From the NCBI GenBank assembly GCA_035235625.1, contig CP141141.1, positions 14,691,968-14,755,967 on the forward strand: a stretch of 64,000 nt of DNA, read 5' to 3'. A model generated the notes under the pieces. That model was not told where the DNA came from. It saw nothing but the letters and a program-made list of their open reading frames with translations, and did no database searches. A program made the position numbers and the translations under genes. Source of the DNA: Saururus chinensis (Eukaryota > Streptophyta > Magnoliopsida > Piperales > Saururaceae). Shown one piece after another: positions 23,932-36,760 of this stretch. How positions within the stretch are numbered: the stretch's first letter is position 1; each line of letters starts with the position of its first letter.

Positions 23932-24833
23932 TGTAACGCCTGAGAATTTTCATACATTTTCCTTAAAATTCACGGAAAATTTTTGCAATATAACATCTGT
24001 AAATTGGAGGAAAAATGATGAAATCAAAACCTGATAAAATAATTTATAATTTAAAACACTAAACATTAATTTTTCATTTGAATATTTTCATCATACGGTC
24101 AAACATCGTATGGCCAAAGCAAATATCCTCAGGCGCTACTCGAAAACATATGTACGACTAAATTGCTATGATCATAGACTTTAAATACAAATCTCTCCCA
24201 GACATCCCTGAGTGCGAGTCCCATAACAGTCCACTGTCTAATCCAACCGAAAGTCCAGAATATAAACATCTTAACGTCTCATCTCACCCAATACATCGGA
24301 TTGTGGCACATATAAACTTGCAGTGAGTGAACTATATACCTGAGTCAATGGGAATCAATCCACCGCTAAAATGAGCATCCATCTCTAGGAGCTCTCTGCA
24401 CGAACCTGTAAAACCTCCCGTACCACGGGGCTAAAAAGTAGAGTGATGAGTATTTTCATACTCAGTAAAAAAATACCCAGTAGGGGAATCTAAAACAATG
24501 AACTCACTAAGTTCATAAATATATACATTCATGCAACTCAAACATGAAGCAGATAGGCATATCAATATCATGCTCATACACATACAAACATACCAAATAC
24601 ACCATCGTGCCAAAATCATACCATCAAATTAAACTTACACAAACACCCTTATCTAGGGTCATACAAACTTACTCATACCATCGTACGCTTACTGATACAA
24701 CACACCCATACTTGTACGACCTTACTCGTACAATCATACTCGTACGACTTTACTCGTATAGCTTACTCAAAATCACACTTACTGTCTTACTCATAAACAT
24801 ATTCTTACCATCGTACTCATACTCTTACGTCAT

Positions 24834-25028
24834 GCTCATACACATACACTTATAGTCGTGCTCATACGCATACTCTTGCAGTCATGCTCATACACATACA
24901 CTTATAGTCGTGCTCATACGCATACTCTTACAGTCGTGCTCATACATATACTCTTACAGTCGTGCTCATACTCATACGCTTACAGTCATGCTCATACTCA
25001 TACGCTTATAGTCGTGCTCATACTATCG
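24834..25028 (+). repeat. 26-bp tandem array in the solo LTR
   Basis: gctcatacNcatacNctta units begin at 24834, 24860, 24886, 24912, 24938, 24964, 24990 and 25016, exactly 26 bp apart. Confidence 0.92.
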
Positions 25029-25257
25029 ACCACTGAAGCTCATTACAACTAATAAGCTCCAAAGTCGAAATGGAAAAGAATGCCACTGGGGCAACACCTT
25101 AACCTCCAGGGAGTGACTAGACGCCATGGACTTTTGCGAAGGTAAAGCACACCAATGCTCATGGGGCACTGGATCAAACAGGTAAGAGTAGATCCATGAT
25201 ACTACTTACCTGAGCACACAAACATAAACACCCACAAATAAGGGATCATACAGTGGC

Positions 25258-25365
25258 CCACCATAATAGGTCTTATAGTGCCATAGAATCGCCCACCATA
25301 ATGGGTCTTATAATGCCATAGAATTACCCACCATAATGGGTCTTATAGTGTCAGTGCCACTCTTG
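25258..25365 (+). repeat. 35-bp tandem array, three units
   Basis: cccaccataatgggtcttat units recur at 35-bp spacing (ccata at 25261, 25296, 25331). Confidence 0.88.
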
Positions 25366-25440
25366 GGCAGAAATCATACAGTGCCACTTGGGCAGAAACA
25401 TACAATGCTACTCTTGGGCGGAATCATACAATGTTTTCAA

Positions 25441-25815
25441 CAGAGCGTCAAACGTCTGGGCTAAAACAACACACAGACCAAATCAAAAACATATGTCGCT
25501 CTTAACATAGCATCAGACGTTTGGCTCCATACAGCACACAGACAAAGTTAGAAACGTACATCGCTCTCAACAGAGCATCAAACGTTTGGGCTTATATAGC
25601 ACACAGACCAAATCAGAAACATACGTCGCTCTCAGCAGAGCATCAGACATCTGGGCTTCATACAACACACAGACAAAGTCAAAAATGTACATCGCTCTCA
25701 ATAGAGCATCAAACGTTTGGGTTTATACAGCACGCAAACCAAATCAGAAACATGCATCGCTCTCAGCAGAGCATCAGACGTCCGGTGCTCTATACCGGTG
25801 CTCTATACAGCACCC
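25441..25815 (+). repeat. 65-bp tandem array, nearly six units
   Basis: cagagcatcaaacgtttggg units begin at 25441, 25506, 25571, 25636, 25701 and 25766, exactly 65 bp apart. The frame 25521-25850 simply translates this array. Confidence 0.92.
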
Positions 25816-26559
25816 AGGCAACATCCCGCAAGATAAACACCATGGCATGACATGAGAAATGCTCAGCCGACTCATTATCGGCTAGCCCAAACACGAAACT
25901 TAATCTGTCGAACCCTCAGGTCTCAAACTCACAACGCTACATTAGCTGTGCTTATAATTCAAGTTTGAATTAAATACATTATGTAGTACAATTATGCCAA
26001 ACAACTCACAGTCCTCGACTGATCAAACAGAAGCTGAGCCCGATCCAAAACCCAAGTTTGTCAGGGCAACAGACTTCATTTAATCTGTCCACATCATGAT
26101 CATAACACATCGTACATCAAACCCTTATAGTCTTACATACTTCGCCATTCATCTTATGGCCAAATCATCTTACACTGACATCATCAAATGAAGCTCCTTA
26201 GAGCCAACCCAGTTGTCGCCCTCTTACTTATATCTCACTTATTATGCTTACTTTTCACTTCATAATTTGTACGTTATGCTTGTACAATTATGCACACTCT
26301 TACTGTCTGACAATCGCCCAATATACAATCTAACCCAAATCGATCCATTTTAATCCTTGCCCGTCATACTCATATCCTCTGTCATGTATCATACGCTTAT
26401 ACACCCATATCCAAATCTATACCAAACGCTGACACTGCCCACATGCACATACACACATCCATAGCATAGGCAAATAGCCATCATACATACGTATATTTGT
26501 CACACATACATATAACATACACATACTGTCATACATACAAAGCTTACAACCAAGCTCAC

Positions 26560-26835
26560 TAGTTATCACTAGTGCATACATACATATTTATACATACTTC
26601 AAACATACACGCTAGCCATCACTAGCACATGCATACATACGTCAAACATACACGCTAGCCATCACTAACACATGCATAACACATATGTACTCCAAACATG
26701 CACGCTAGCCATCACTAGCACATGCATAATCCAAACATACTTCAAACATGCACGCTAGCCATCACTAGCACATGCATAACACATACGTAGTATACTAACA
26801 TATTCGCTAGCCATAGCTAGTGCATACATAATCCA
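26560..26835 (+). repeat. Irregular 40-60 bp repeats
   Basis: The word cgctagccatcactag recurs about five times with catgcatacatac-type spacers of variable length. The surrounding 26400-26960 is rich in cataca words. Confidence 0.75.
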
Positions 26836-28735
26836 CATCCATAAAACGTGCATACATCTCATACATATCAATCATACTTAGCACACGTATTACACATACA
26901 TCAACCGCACTTATAGCTCATGCACATCCATATGTATATAAACATACCACATAATCATGCTTATATGCACATCGTGCAATCCTAGCATGCTACTACTCAT
27001 TCAAGCATGCTATCATGAAATTACGAGTTCAAAGCTCCCCTACCTCGTAATCATGATATTTGATGGCGAGCACACGATGGTGGCGGCGTCGATGGCGGAG
27101 TTGGCAGTCAAAACCTTTGCCAAGTGGAGAGAGTTGTTGTCCCGAGGATTTTAGGAAGTGCCGGAAACAATCACGGCCAAATAGGGTGTTAGAAGTCAAT
27201 GCGGCAAAAACTGCGATCCACGGCGGCACATTAGGGCGGCCGGGAGAAATGTCGTGCCAACATAAGGCAGTGCGACCAGAAGTTGATGGTGTACTCACTG
27301 AAGATCGGCCGGTGGCTAAGACGTACTCAGCCGGCCACAAGACATCGAAATCGACCGTGGACAGCACCCAATGGTGACGATTTCGGTTAACAAAGGCCCA
27401 CATAAGGGCGGAGAGCATGGGGCAATGCTCGAGGACAAAGGAAGGGTGGAGGAGGGCTATGTCTCAACTCCACTCAGTGGCAAAGCCAACCGATGGTCAG
27501 GCGGCGCGAATGCGGCGCCTAAACCCAAAAGCACACGCGTGACCACATGCACACGCAACCCAAAGGGGCGGGGGAGAGGGCTGAAAGGAGGCGACCTAAG
27601 GCCCACAACAAGCCAACAGGGCCAAGGCCCTAGCTGTGGCCAATCAAAGCGGCGACATCGCCGATAGCCACCCACAACCAAAACCCATGGTGCAGGCAGC
27701 TGTGCATCTCGCACGGTATAGGGCAAATGGCAAGCGGCCCATTTCTAGCGAAAGAATAATCGGGCCAAGTGGGGCTGACCCTCACTGTCACCGAGCCGAG
27801 GCAGAGCCCATAATGCCAAATGGCCCATAACTCGCCGATGGCAACGACCCGAGATGCACCCAAAGCGTCTAATCGGGCGGAGCAAGGCAATAGGGGCGAG
27901 GTGGGGTCAGAAACGGCAAACCCCCACCGACACCGGGTCGAGGTAGGTTGGATGGAGTCCTACCAGTGGCCGGACAATGACCGGAAACACACTGGAATCC
28001 AAAAAATCCCACGGACAGTAAGATGGAAATAGAAACAAAACCCGACCAAAGTGCCGGTAGCTCACCACGGAGCGAAGAAAGCATGGCGGCGGCTCTAGCC
28101 AGTGCCTATGGGTTCCTAGCAGCCAACTAAACATAAGTCTAGTTGAGGGCAGCCACAAATGACGTCAAAATCGTACACCCACAATTCAAAAACGGGATTG
28201 AAGGAGGGAAAAACTCGAAGAAAAGTTCAGTACCTCGTGGAGGAGTGAAGAGGCCGTGGCACCGGTCATAGCTAGTATCTATGGACTCATGGTGGTGAGG
28301 CAAAGCAGATCCTGACAAGAACCACCGGAATCCAACGATGGAGGAGGGAGAACAGAGCAACCGGAAATTGGCTCAGGTTTTCTCTTCTCTCTGGACGTGA
28401 ATTTTTTTCTTCTAGAAGTCAGTTTTGGAACGAAACTTATTGTATCGACTTTTAAGTCAATTTTTACTATTCATTCTTTTCAATTTTTACATCTACGTCC
28501 CTAACACGCGTTCACCCACCGGTTACGCATTGTAGCTCCAAAATTTACGCCGTAAGCACGCAACGAGGCCCGCAGCTTGCGACTAAGCCCCACACCCGAC
28601 TCTATGGGTATAAATATAGGGTATATATATAAATACGAATACGCCGTAGCATCACATTTTCTTGCCGAAAATGACCAAAAAAAATAGCAAGAAAATCCGA
28701 AAAAATCGTAGAAAAATCAGGGACCTTACATAGAA

Positions 28736-29480
28736 GTCCTAAAAGAACTAGGAATTGAAAGAGGGAGAGACTCCTAGTAGGACAAGGACTCCAACCAAGA
28801 AGAGGACACGGCTAGAGCTTTACTGAGAAGAGATGGCATGAAAGCAGAGGACTTCTAGCTGAAGTAGGAGTCCGAGGAGTGATAGGAGTGGTGGAAAAAC
28901 TTGGAGGGATCAGCTATACATCTAGCTGAGTTAGGGCTTTTTTGGGACTATTTTGAGCATGTATGTGGGCTCTTTTCCTATTTGTAATGGGGCAGGGATT
29001 GGGATTCCAAAATTGTAACTAAGGTTGGGCGAGTCCTAGTGGTACTAGGCTTCCCGACAAATCCTCTATATAAAGGGGGCATCATGGCTAGTTGAAGGGG
29101 GATTCAAGCATTAAAAACTCAAAAATCTACAAGGGTCGGATTGGGAGTTTTGGCCACAATTCCGGAGGACTGTTGGGTAGCAAACACTTTGTTGACAAAT
29201 TGGAGGAACTGTTGAGAGTGCACTTAACCAAGGGGCAAACCATCCTCAGCAATTCAGCGAGGCTTGATGTAGTTTTTAGCGAGAGGCGAACTAGTTTGCA
29301 AGATAGTTGATACGGTCTAAGAGCTTTGGGGACGAATTGGTAGAGGTAGGTGCATCTTTTTTTCACTCCTAGCCATTAGGTTTGATGATTGTTCCCTGCA
29401 TAGGTCGACCCCTCATAGACTGAGTCTAATCTCCATCTTTTGCCCTATTACGTGCCAAATCTATGTTGAATTTTTCCCAT
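28736..29480 (+). other. LTR-like promoter region with TATA box
   Basis: Contains repeated aggactcc / ggagtcc words, then CCTCTATATAAAGGGGG (about 29063-29079), a strong TATA-type box followed by AAGCATTAAAAA. This resembles the U3/R part of a plus-strand plant LTR. It does not match the corresponding part of LTR family A, so it is probably another nested element. Confidence 0.45.
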
Positions 29481-29800
29481 GATATATACTATGATTTGTG
29501 CCTAAGTTATGTTGAGTTTTATGCCATTTATATACCCTGATTTACTCATGGTTTATGTTGAGTTTTATGTCACTTATACACCCTGAGTTACTTATGCTCT
29601 ATGATGAGTTTTATGCCATTTATATACCCTAATTTACTCAAGCTCTATGGTGAGTGTATGTCACTTATGTACCCTGATTTGCACATGATCTATGCTCACA
29701 CTTATGTACCCTGATTTTCACATAATCTATGTTGAAGTTGCACATAATCTATGTTGAGTTTACTCACACACATGTACCCTGATTTGCACTTAATACATGG
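29480..29800 (+). repeat. Imperfect tandem repeats of about 60 bp
   Basis: The phrase tatgttgagttttatgccat with ttatataccctgatttac recurs about five times with drift. No coding frame spans it. Confidence 0.75.
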
Positions 29801-29829
29801 TTGTTCCATGCTAAAATTAGTATGGTTAT

Positions 29830-30460
29830 CTCAGCCTTGTTTGGGCCATACTTTTTCTTATTTATTTCCTGATTTATGGCCTTAGTTTAGACCATACTTT
29901 TTCCTATTTAATCCCTCGTTTGTGGCCTTAGTTTAGGCCATACTTTTGTCTATTTAATCATTGGTTTGTGGACTTAGTTTATGCCATACTTTTGCCTATT
30001 TAATCCCTAATTAGTGGCCCTAGGTTGGGCATACTTTTGTCATTTAAATCCCTGACTTGAAGCCTTGGTTTAGGCTCTACTTTTGCTTATTTAGATCCCT
30101 GATTTGCAACCTAGTTTAAGGCTATACTTTTGCCAATGTAAATCCCTAAATTGCAACCTTGTTATAGGCTCTACTTTGGCCAAATTAATAATAAATTCTC
30201 AGCCTTGGTTTATATTATAATCATGCTGAGTGAATATCTAAATTTCAGCCTTAGTTTAGGTTGTATTATTGCCTATCTAATACTTGATTCTCAGCTTTGA
30301 TTTAGGTTATAATCTTGCTGAATGAATTCCTGATTTTTGAGCTTTAGTTCATGATGTATTCATGCTTATTGAGCCTCTAGATTTTAACCTATGTTGTCTT
30401 TGAATTTCAGTTTAAGATGCTTCTGAAATTCAGCCAATGTTGTCCATGAATTTTTGCCTT
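29830..30460 (+). repeat. Imperfect tandem repeats of about 57-60 bp
   Basis: The phrase ccttagtttaggccatactt with ttgcctatttaatccctgatt recurs about ten times, increasingly diverged towards 30460. Confidence 0.75.
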
Positions 30461-31079
30461 GATTGTGATATACCCTATGTTGAATGATGATGGTTGTATC
30501 AGCCTGAATTTGTCTTGTTAAATGGTTGACTTAAGTTGTTCATCTCAACCCCAATCCGTTTCATTATAATGTGGAATTCGTCAATTCATCTAAACAGAAG
30601 TCTAAGTCCTTGCCATGTCTACCTATTATCTTGTCAATCATGAGAGTCGGTTACATGCATGATAGGTGGTGTTTAGTATTAACTCTTTAGATGCATTAAG
30701 TCATATGTTCATTCAACATTGTGTTAGTTCACACCAATGGCCATGACGGTAATCTTTCAGACCTTTGTGGTCTTTACTCCTTTGGGACGATGGATCCCTG
30801 CAAATGCGCAAACCAAGTTTTTGAGCATCATGGAAGGCTCATCTACCTCTGGCCAGTGTGTCCATGAGCACAACTGGTACCTACATCTATAGACCCATGG
30901 CTGATCCAAGTGGATCCCTAGGGATGTTAGGATTTCCCTGCTAATGTGTAGTACTCCTTGTGAACAGGAGTCGGCTTTTCATATAACAATAATGAGTTGT
31001 TTTCTGAATAGTGTAGATATTAATTGAGTTGTTTAAGTTTGCATTAGTTAAAGGCCAGTTTGGGAGTGTTGTTTATTTG

Positions 31080-31830
31080 ATAACCAGTACTCTGTATATT
31101 ACCCTTATGTGGTACTGTTTTGCAGGATGTTTTGCATTTTATTGAACTAAGGGTTGTGAGATAATTAATAACATTATTTGATATTGCTTGTTAATTAGAC
31201 AAGTGGAACAATTAAAGGACTTGCATAAAATATAGGTTGTTTTAAAATACTTAAGCATTGCATGTGTGATGTTATGTTTCTTAGTATAGTGTAGTTTTAG
31301 GCAGAACTACGTCTCGATCTGATCTTGTTGGAAACATTGAAGATGTTGTCTGATGAGTACATAGACAACTAACATCAGGTGATGTTGGCCCAATCCGAAA
31401 AATATTAAGAAAATCTTTTGCCCCTTTGGAAGCTCTTCTCCTGAAAGTGAAGAGGTTCCATTGTTATTGTTATTTGGTTTGGTTAATTACAGATTCTTCA
31501 CGCGATGACAAGTGAGGCCAGGACACGAGCACAAGATGAAGTTTTTTGTATCTGCAACTCTGATACGTAAGTACATCTTTTGCGTGAGAGTCAACTTGTT
31601 ATTTATGTTCAGATGGATGACATACTTGTACTTAAATGGATGAGTTGTTCTTATTGAATTTGGAGACGTGTACTAATATCATATGATTTGATATCCATAT
31701 TTGTGAACCCTAGTTATCATAACCTGGATATTTAATTGAATGGTTTATTTTGTATTTAAGAAAAAAAAAATTTCTCGTGAGTGTCATTCATGCTATTTTG
31801 AAAAGGCTTTTAAAAACACAAATCGTGACA
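31080..31830 (-). repeat. LTR family A fragment, 5' end, minus orientation
   Basis: The reverse complement matches 13651-14340: TGTCACGATTTGTGTTTTTAAAAG start, TTCTTAAATACAAAATAAACC, GGTTATGATAACTAGGGTTCACAA, GTTGTC...CATCTTCAATGTTTCCAACAAG. The 3' end of such an LTR is seen at 23531-23785. Confidence 0.75.
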
Positions 31831-32766
31831 ATATGTATGAGGAGGCCCCCAATGCGCTTTCTTTGCTGGCTAAGAGAAATCCAAACTAGATGGGGGTAGG
31901 AGGGGTGCAACGGCCCCCTCCCAACAGTAAAAGGAGACCTCTGGCTCCCACCAGTGAGTGGGTGAAAACACCTTGTGGCTGTGTGTTTCCTTCGGCCGGG
32001 GCATCTAGCACACCGTTCACTTACTTGCCCTTGGCAATGGCAATGCAAAAGGAAAAGGAGAAGGGCTTTGTTACCAATGTTGTGCCCGATGGCAAAACTA
32101 AGCTTAGCATGGAGGAAAAGGAAGGAGGAGAGGAGGAAAACACAAATATTTTATTAACTCCCAACTAGGGCCGAACAACCTTACAAATATTAACAGTGCT
32201 ACAATCAATTGGACTAGACTGTATGGGATCAATCAATCACTTTAACTAGGCAAACTAGGCAATCAATTGTTCAACTTACTAAACTCGATATCTAAGAGAA
32301 CAATCTGTCACTTAAAACTGGGCGATGAATCGTTCTAAGTTACTAGAATCGATTTATTAGCCTACTTAACGATTGTTCTCCGAGGGGATCAATTGCTACA
32401 GTTTGGTCTTTGAAATACAGTAAAAAAAAGGGTGAAATACAACTAAACAAATGAACACAACAAGGTATTAAAGATGGGACGGTACCCAAACATATTGAAC
32501 TAACAAAAAAAAATTTCCTCAATGCAAATATTTTACTAAAATGAATATAGATACATTTTGTTCAATGTTGGCATTCAAGTAAAATATTAACGTTCTTCAC
32601 CAACTGCAGAAATATGTCATAGCAATTATTATTTCCATTAATAAATTGGCCCATACTTGCAAATCGCCTTGTCTAGATGTACTACAACACATAAACAGCC
32701 GACAATCATACTTGGGATAAGCTGGTGCCGACAAAAACTGGTGCACGCAACGTTGCTGAAAAATTA
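31831..32766. other. Intergenic DNA, 3' flank of phosphomannomutase
   Basis: No supported gene. 32190-32420 has tgatcgattgttct-like words also found in the LTR family at 43808-45148 and may be a diverged fragment of it. The PMM 3'UTR should end somewhere in this interval on the minus strand; no polyadenylation site could be fixed. Confidence 0.4.
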
Positions 32767-35700
32767 TTAAACTTGGACTTCTTTGGAAAGGAAGAGCTCT
32801 GTACATTGCTTCACTGTGTCCTCAGGACTGGTGACTGCAAATAGTATTATGACTTGAGCCAACCAAAAGAGGATAACTAACAAAAAGCTGAAAATCCTGC
32901 TCAAATTTGTTAATATAAATCTAATATATCATATTCAAAACATTATTTCTTGCTGAGCTGCTATCTTAATCAAGATTCTGCATATACAGTTAGGACTCTA
33001 GTTCTTCAAATTATATTTATGTCCCACAAAAGTCTCACCCTATCACCAAAATGTATCTTATACAGATATATTTTTCCATTTACAATTTGTATGTTATATA
33101 CTCGAGACTTTTATATTTACATCTTCCTTGCTAAATGTTCACTCTGAAACAATTGACAATTAGTATGTACTGCATCCATAGACAAAAAAATTTCAGCACA
33201 AACACTAGATATGTATACCTAAAAGGCAGAATATATGTGTTTTTACGTAGTTTAACAAAACCTTTTTCATTACGCACATATTAACTGCCCTCCCAAGACT
33301 TAAGGGAGACTACTAATATCCCATCATACTTTAACAAGGCATTTGTAGATATTCAAAGTTATAATTTGTCCATTAACCCAAAACTTTGATTATTTGTGAT
33401 CTCAAGTAGCAGTGACAAGCTTCCAGATTCAACTAAGGATGATGTTAGAGTCAAGTCCGCCTTGTTATGCTTAGGTGTTAACAAGGCACTCAGTTATTCC
33501 TTCCATCATCATGGCATTAGACTTGAAGATGCTCATCCCTCGGGGTTACCCCGCAAGACATAAATGTCCCTGGGGAAGATCGTTGGTTCTATTCCACTCA
33601 ATGTTGTCCCAAAAGTGTACCCTTAACATTTAAAAAATACTATGTGACATGGGACAGATAAAGGGGGCCCACCTGTGTGACCCACTGTCCTCTCTGACTC
33701 ATATATCTCATAGTCATTTCCTCCCTGTTAAACAGAAAACTGTTAGTGCAATTGCAATGGGAATTAAAATAATCAAAATAACATTTAGATGGGAGATAAA
33801 TTTATATGAAAAAAGAGTATTTCTGCATGCTTTAACAGACTACAAATGTAGGCACTTACAATAAGAAAAATACGGTCAGGTTTCCATGCTTATATGAAAA
33901 AAGAGTATTTTTACATGCTTTGACAGACTACAAATGTAGGCACATACAATAAGAAAAATATGGTCAGGTTTCCATGCATTTTTATCCAAAATATGATATT
34001 ATAATTATGTAGATAATCAAACTAAAAGCAATGGTCATACGAAAACCCAAATCATCAAATACTTGGAATAATGAGCTTAAAAATAAATCTACAGATTAAA
34101 CCTTGTAGGTCTTATCTCCAAAGAAATGAATTTCAGAAAATTCCTCAAGATATCTTAAACAATATGTCTTGTCCCATCCTTGAGGAAATACCTGTTACAA
34201 ACAAGAAAATTGTGGCATCATCTTTTACTACTCTCCAACAACAAAGAAGCAAAATGAAATGACCAGTTACAGTTCACTTACATCAAAGCTTATTTGTCCC
34301 CCAATGGAAAATGTAAGGTTAAAATGAGCAAACTTCTCGCGAAGCACAGAAACCATTTTTGGGCGTATGTTGTGAATCTGCAACTTCAGACATTCATTTT
34401 CTAGACAAAATGGCAGGGAAACAGTAATTGGTCTCTTCATTTTCTAGCAAAAATTCATACCTTATCATACTTTTCAAACTCATCTCTTTCTTCCTGACTG
34501 CAGTTGCGACCAATTGGTGATACATTAATCATGCCATTTCGATATTCAATGAAAGTTCCCCTAAGCAAAAAAGCAAGGCCCATTCATTTGTCTGAAAAAA
34601 ATAGTATGAAAAAATAACTTAAGAGTCCAAGGCATCCTGCAGCTTGCTTACCTTTTAACTGGAATATCTAAATCAGCAATATAATGAAGTGCGAAATTGA
34701 TGAACTCCTGCAGTAACAATTCCTAGTTCATAATCATCTCAAAAAAAACATAGATCCTTCTAAAGATGGCCTAGACCCAAGCAAATACCACACCTGACTT
34801 TTCTTTTCTCCAAGAAATGAATTTAGGCTCTGCAATACAAAGTGAACCCTTTAATATCATAAAATTATAACATAAATTGCAAGAAATTTTAATTTTTGAC
34901 AGCCATGCCAAGCAAATTGGAAACAAGCACAATTGACAATAAAACAGGAAGATCTTTACAAAAGGCATAAACTCATCTTGATTGAGCAAAGTTAATTGGT
35001 TAATTCAGCAAAAAAGTTGTGATAACAAGTATCTGGTCCTTGTACAATCACAACTTATCTTAGTTTAGAAAAACAATAATGGGAAGTAAGCTACATATAT
35101 CTATGTTACCTGGGTGCCAATGAGCTTCCCATTCTTGTGGGCCACAAGACCATTCTCAGAGAACACATAATCATAGTCATCATTGACTACACACAGAATG
35201 AATTTTCACATAAGTCTTCCTTTTTGTTAATACAAAAAATAACTTATGAAGACACGAATTGATACAGGAAATATCTATGACATATCAATCATTAATTGAA
35301 AGCAAAGTAGTTGGTCAATTAAAAAATTGTTTTCTTCCCAAGCAAAAGACTTTCCTGCATTAATTTCTTTTTTCAACCTCCTACTTCAAAAACGAAAAAA
35401 AAATGCAACAATTTCTTCTATCTGTAGCTCATCCTCAATTGCTCTACAACCTCAAATTTATAAAAGATGCAAAAGGCTTCCAGTAATTTATGGTAGAAGA
35501 AAGCTGACCTGTACTCCCCAGTTGCTCTTTAATCTTAAAATGATCAGATCCCCCAACAACTCCAACTGTTATGACCTGTCATCAAGTCATACTACAAGCA
35601 TTCATCATCTAAAGTAAAAAAGATAAAGATTTTCGTTCTCCTCATAAAACCAGTAAAAAAATTAAAGACATACGTTTTTAAGGTTCTTCATGAAATCCAA

Positions 35701-36066
35701 CATCTCTGGAGTCACTACCTGTTGAAGGAGTTCAAGTAACTGATATTACTAGCAACAAGAGTAAAGCAAAAAAATCACCTAGTCCACGAATATATAGTAC
35801 ACTAATTTAGAAACAACAATACTAAAATAACAAAAAATAATTTGTCTGGATGTAAACGAAATTTAATGGTTCATTCTTCACACTACAAATGTTTCTAACC
35901 ATTCTTTTTCCATGAATTAGTCTACTCAATTATAGGTAGAAAGAATGTTGACGTTTCATAAAAAAGTCAGGCAAAAAGTATTACAAAAAATCAAAACCTT
36001 TCTGGGAGCCGTGAGAGTTCCATCAACATCAAATAAAGCAATCAATCCTGGTTTCCTAGCTGCCAT
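32767..36066 (-). CDS. PMM: Phosphomannomutase
   Basis: Converts mannose-6-phosphate to mannose-1-phosphate in the cytosol, feeding GDP-mannose synthesis for ascorbate, cell-wall polymers and N-glycans. Eleven coding exons with GT-AG borders: 35998-36066, 35674-35718, 35509-35575, 35110-35186, 34794-34829, 34652-34707, 34461-34560, 34282-34377, 34102-34191, 33673-33724, 32767-32834. They total 756 bp, 251 aa plus stop, against 246-250 in plants. The protein starts [17 protein letters not shown]; the HAD nucleophile motif FDVDGT is at residues 12-17, VVGGSD at 44-49, substrate-loop [13 protein letters not shown] at 124-136, GWDK at 187-190 and GDKTYKGGND at 207-216. It ends LFLSKEVQV. No frameshift or missing catalytic residue. 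The ATG follows a 5'UTR intron. A CACTA terminus lies about 1.5 kb upstream, and a mutated copy of exon 1 is at 42218. Confidence 0.96.
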
Positions 36067-36760
36067 CTTTTACCAGAATCCTGCATCAATAGTAATCAAA
36101 TTAAGAACAAGTTTGCACAGACCACAAGAAAAATAATACAATCTGACAGGCATCAAATTAACTCTAAGTGACAAAGTAAGGGTACGGCAATAATACGGCT
36201 AGTGAAGACGTACGGCAAAAATTAGAAAATATGGGGGAAAACGTAAAAAGTAAGGAGAAATAATAAAAATAAAAAATATCTTTAAAATGTAACCCAAAAT
36301 ATTACATAATGCAGACTCAATCTTTGGATGTGCTGATTTCTCTTAATTCTTGCAGACTCAATCTCCAAGTCATAATGCAACGAATTCAGGTTTTCATAAG
36401 AACCCAATAACCCATCAACTTTTCACATGAAAGACATACTGACACTTGAAAATTTACCCCAAAAAAAAAATCTCTCCAGAGAAATGTAATTTCTGTTCAC
36501 CACCAGAAAACCACATCAAAAAATCCATTCTTTCAAAATATGCATGTGTGATCATAGTTAGTCTAGCAGGGAAAAGAAAAATAAAGAGCTAATAATGCAG
36601 ATACGCTTTTATGTAATAAGAAACACAAAACTAAATTATCCAAGACATTTTTGCTCGAAGTGAAAGTGACATACCTGTGACCAGCGCAATCTTCAAGCAC
36701 GGCGTGGAAGTTGGAAGTGGAAGACGTTGAAGCAGTAGTTGGGGAGACGAAGGACCGGAG
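36067..36760 (-). promoter_or_regulatory. PMM 5'UTR with a leader intron
   Basis: Just upstream of the PMM ATG a TTGATGCAG acceptor precedes GATTCTGGTAAAAG. A matching donor, GGTCACAG|GTATGTCAC, lies at about 36674/36675. This supports a roughly 0.6-kb intron in the 5' leader and a first non-coding exon running up from 36675. The upstream limit is my estimate; no TATA box was assigned. Confidence 0.6.

Larger units (their letters stand above)
23932..28730 (+). mobile_element. Solo LTR, 4.8 kb (Del/Tekay-like Ty3/gypsy by its ends)
   Basis: Starts TGTAACGCC and ends GGGACCTTACA, with a perfect 5-bp duplication tagaa at 23927-23931 and 28731-28735. Terminal sequence and unusual length fit long-LTR chromoviruses; the family name is inference. 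No internal retroviral genes are found, so this is a recombined solo LTR. It holds four tandem arrays (24834, 25261, 25441, 26600) and a GC-rich block at 27060-28160 with open frames but no known domain. A minus-strand relative of its first 1.25 kb is at 52436-53402. Confidence 0.85.

Noticed and set aside
23781..25815. CRISPR-like arrays
   Set aside because: Units are contiguous tandem copies without unique spacers, and the genome is a plant nuclear genome.
27029..28158. Several 70-130 codon frames in the GC-rich part of the 4.8-kb LTR
   Set aside because: They overlap on both strands, have no known domain, and lie within a solo LTR.
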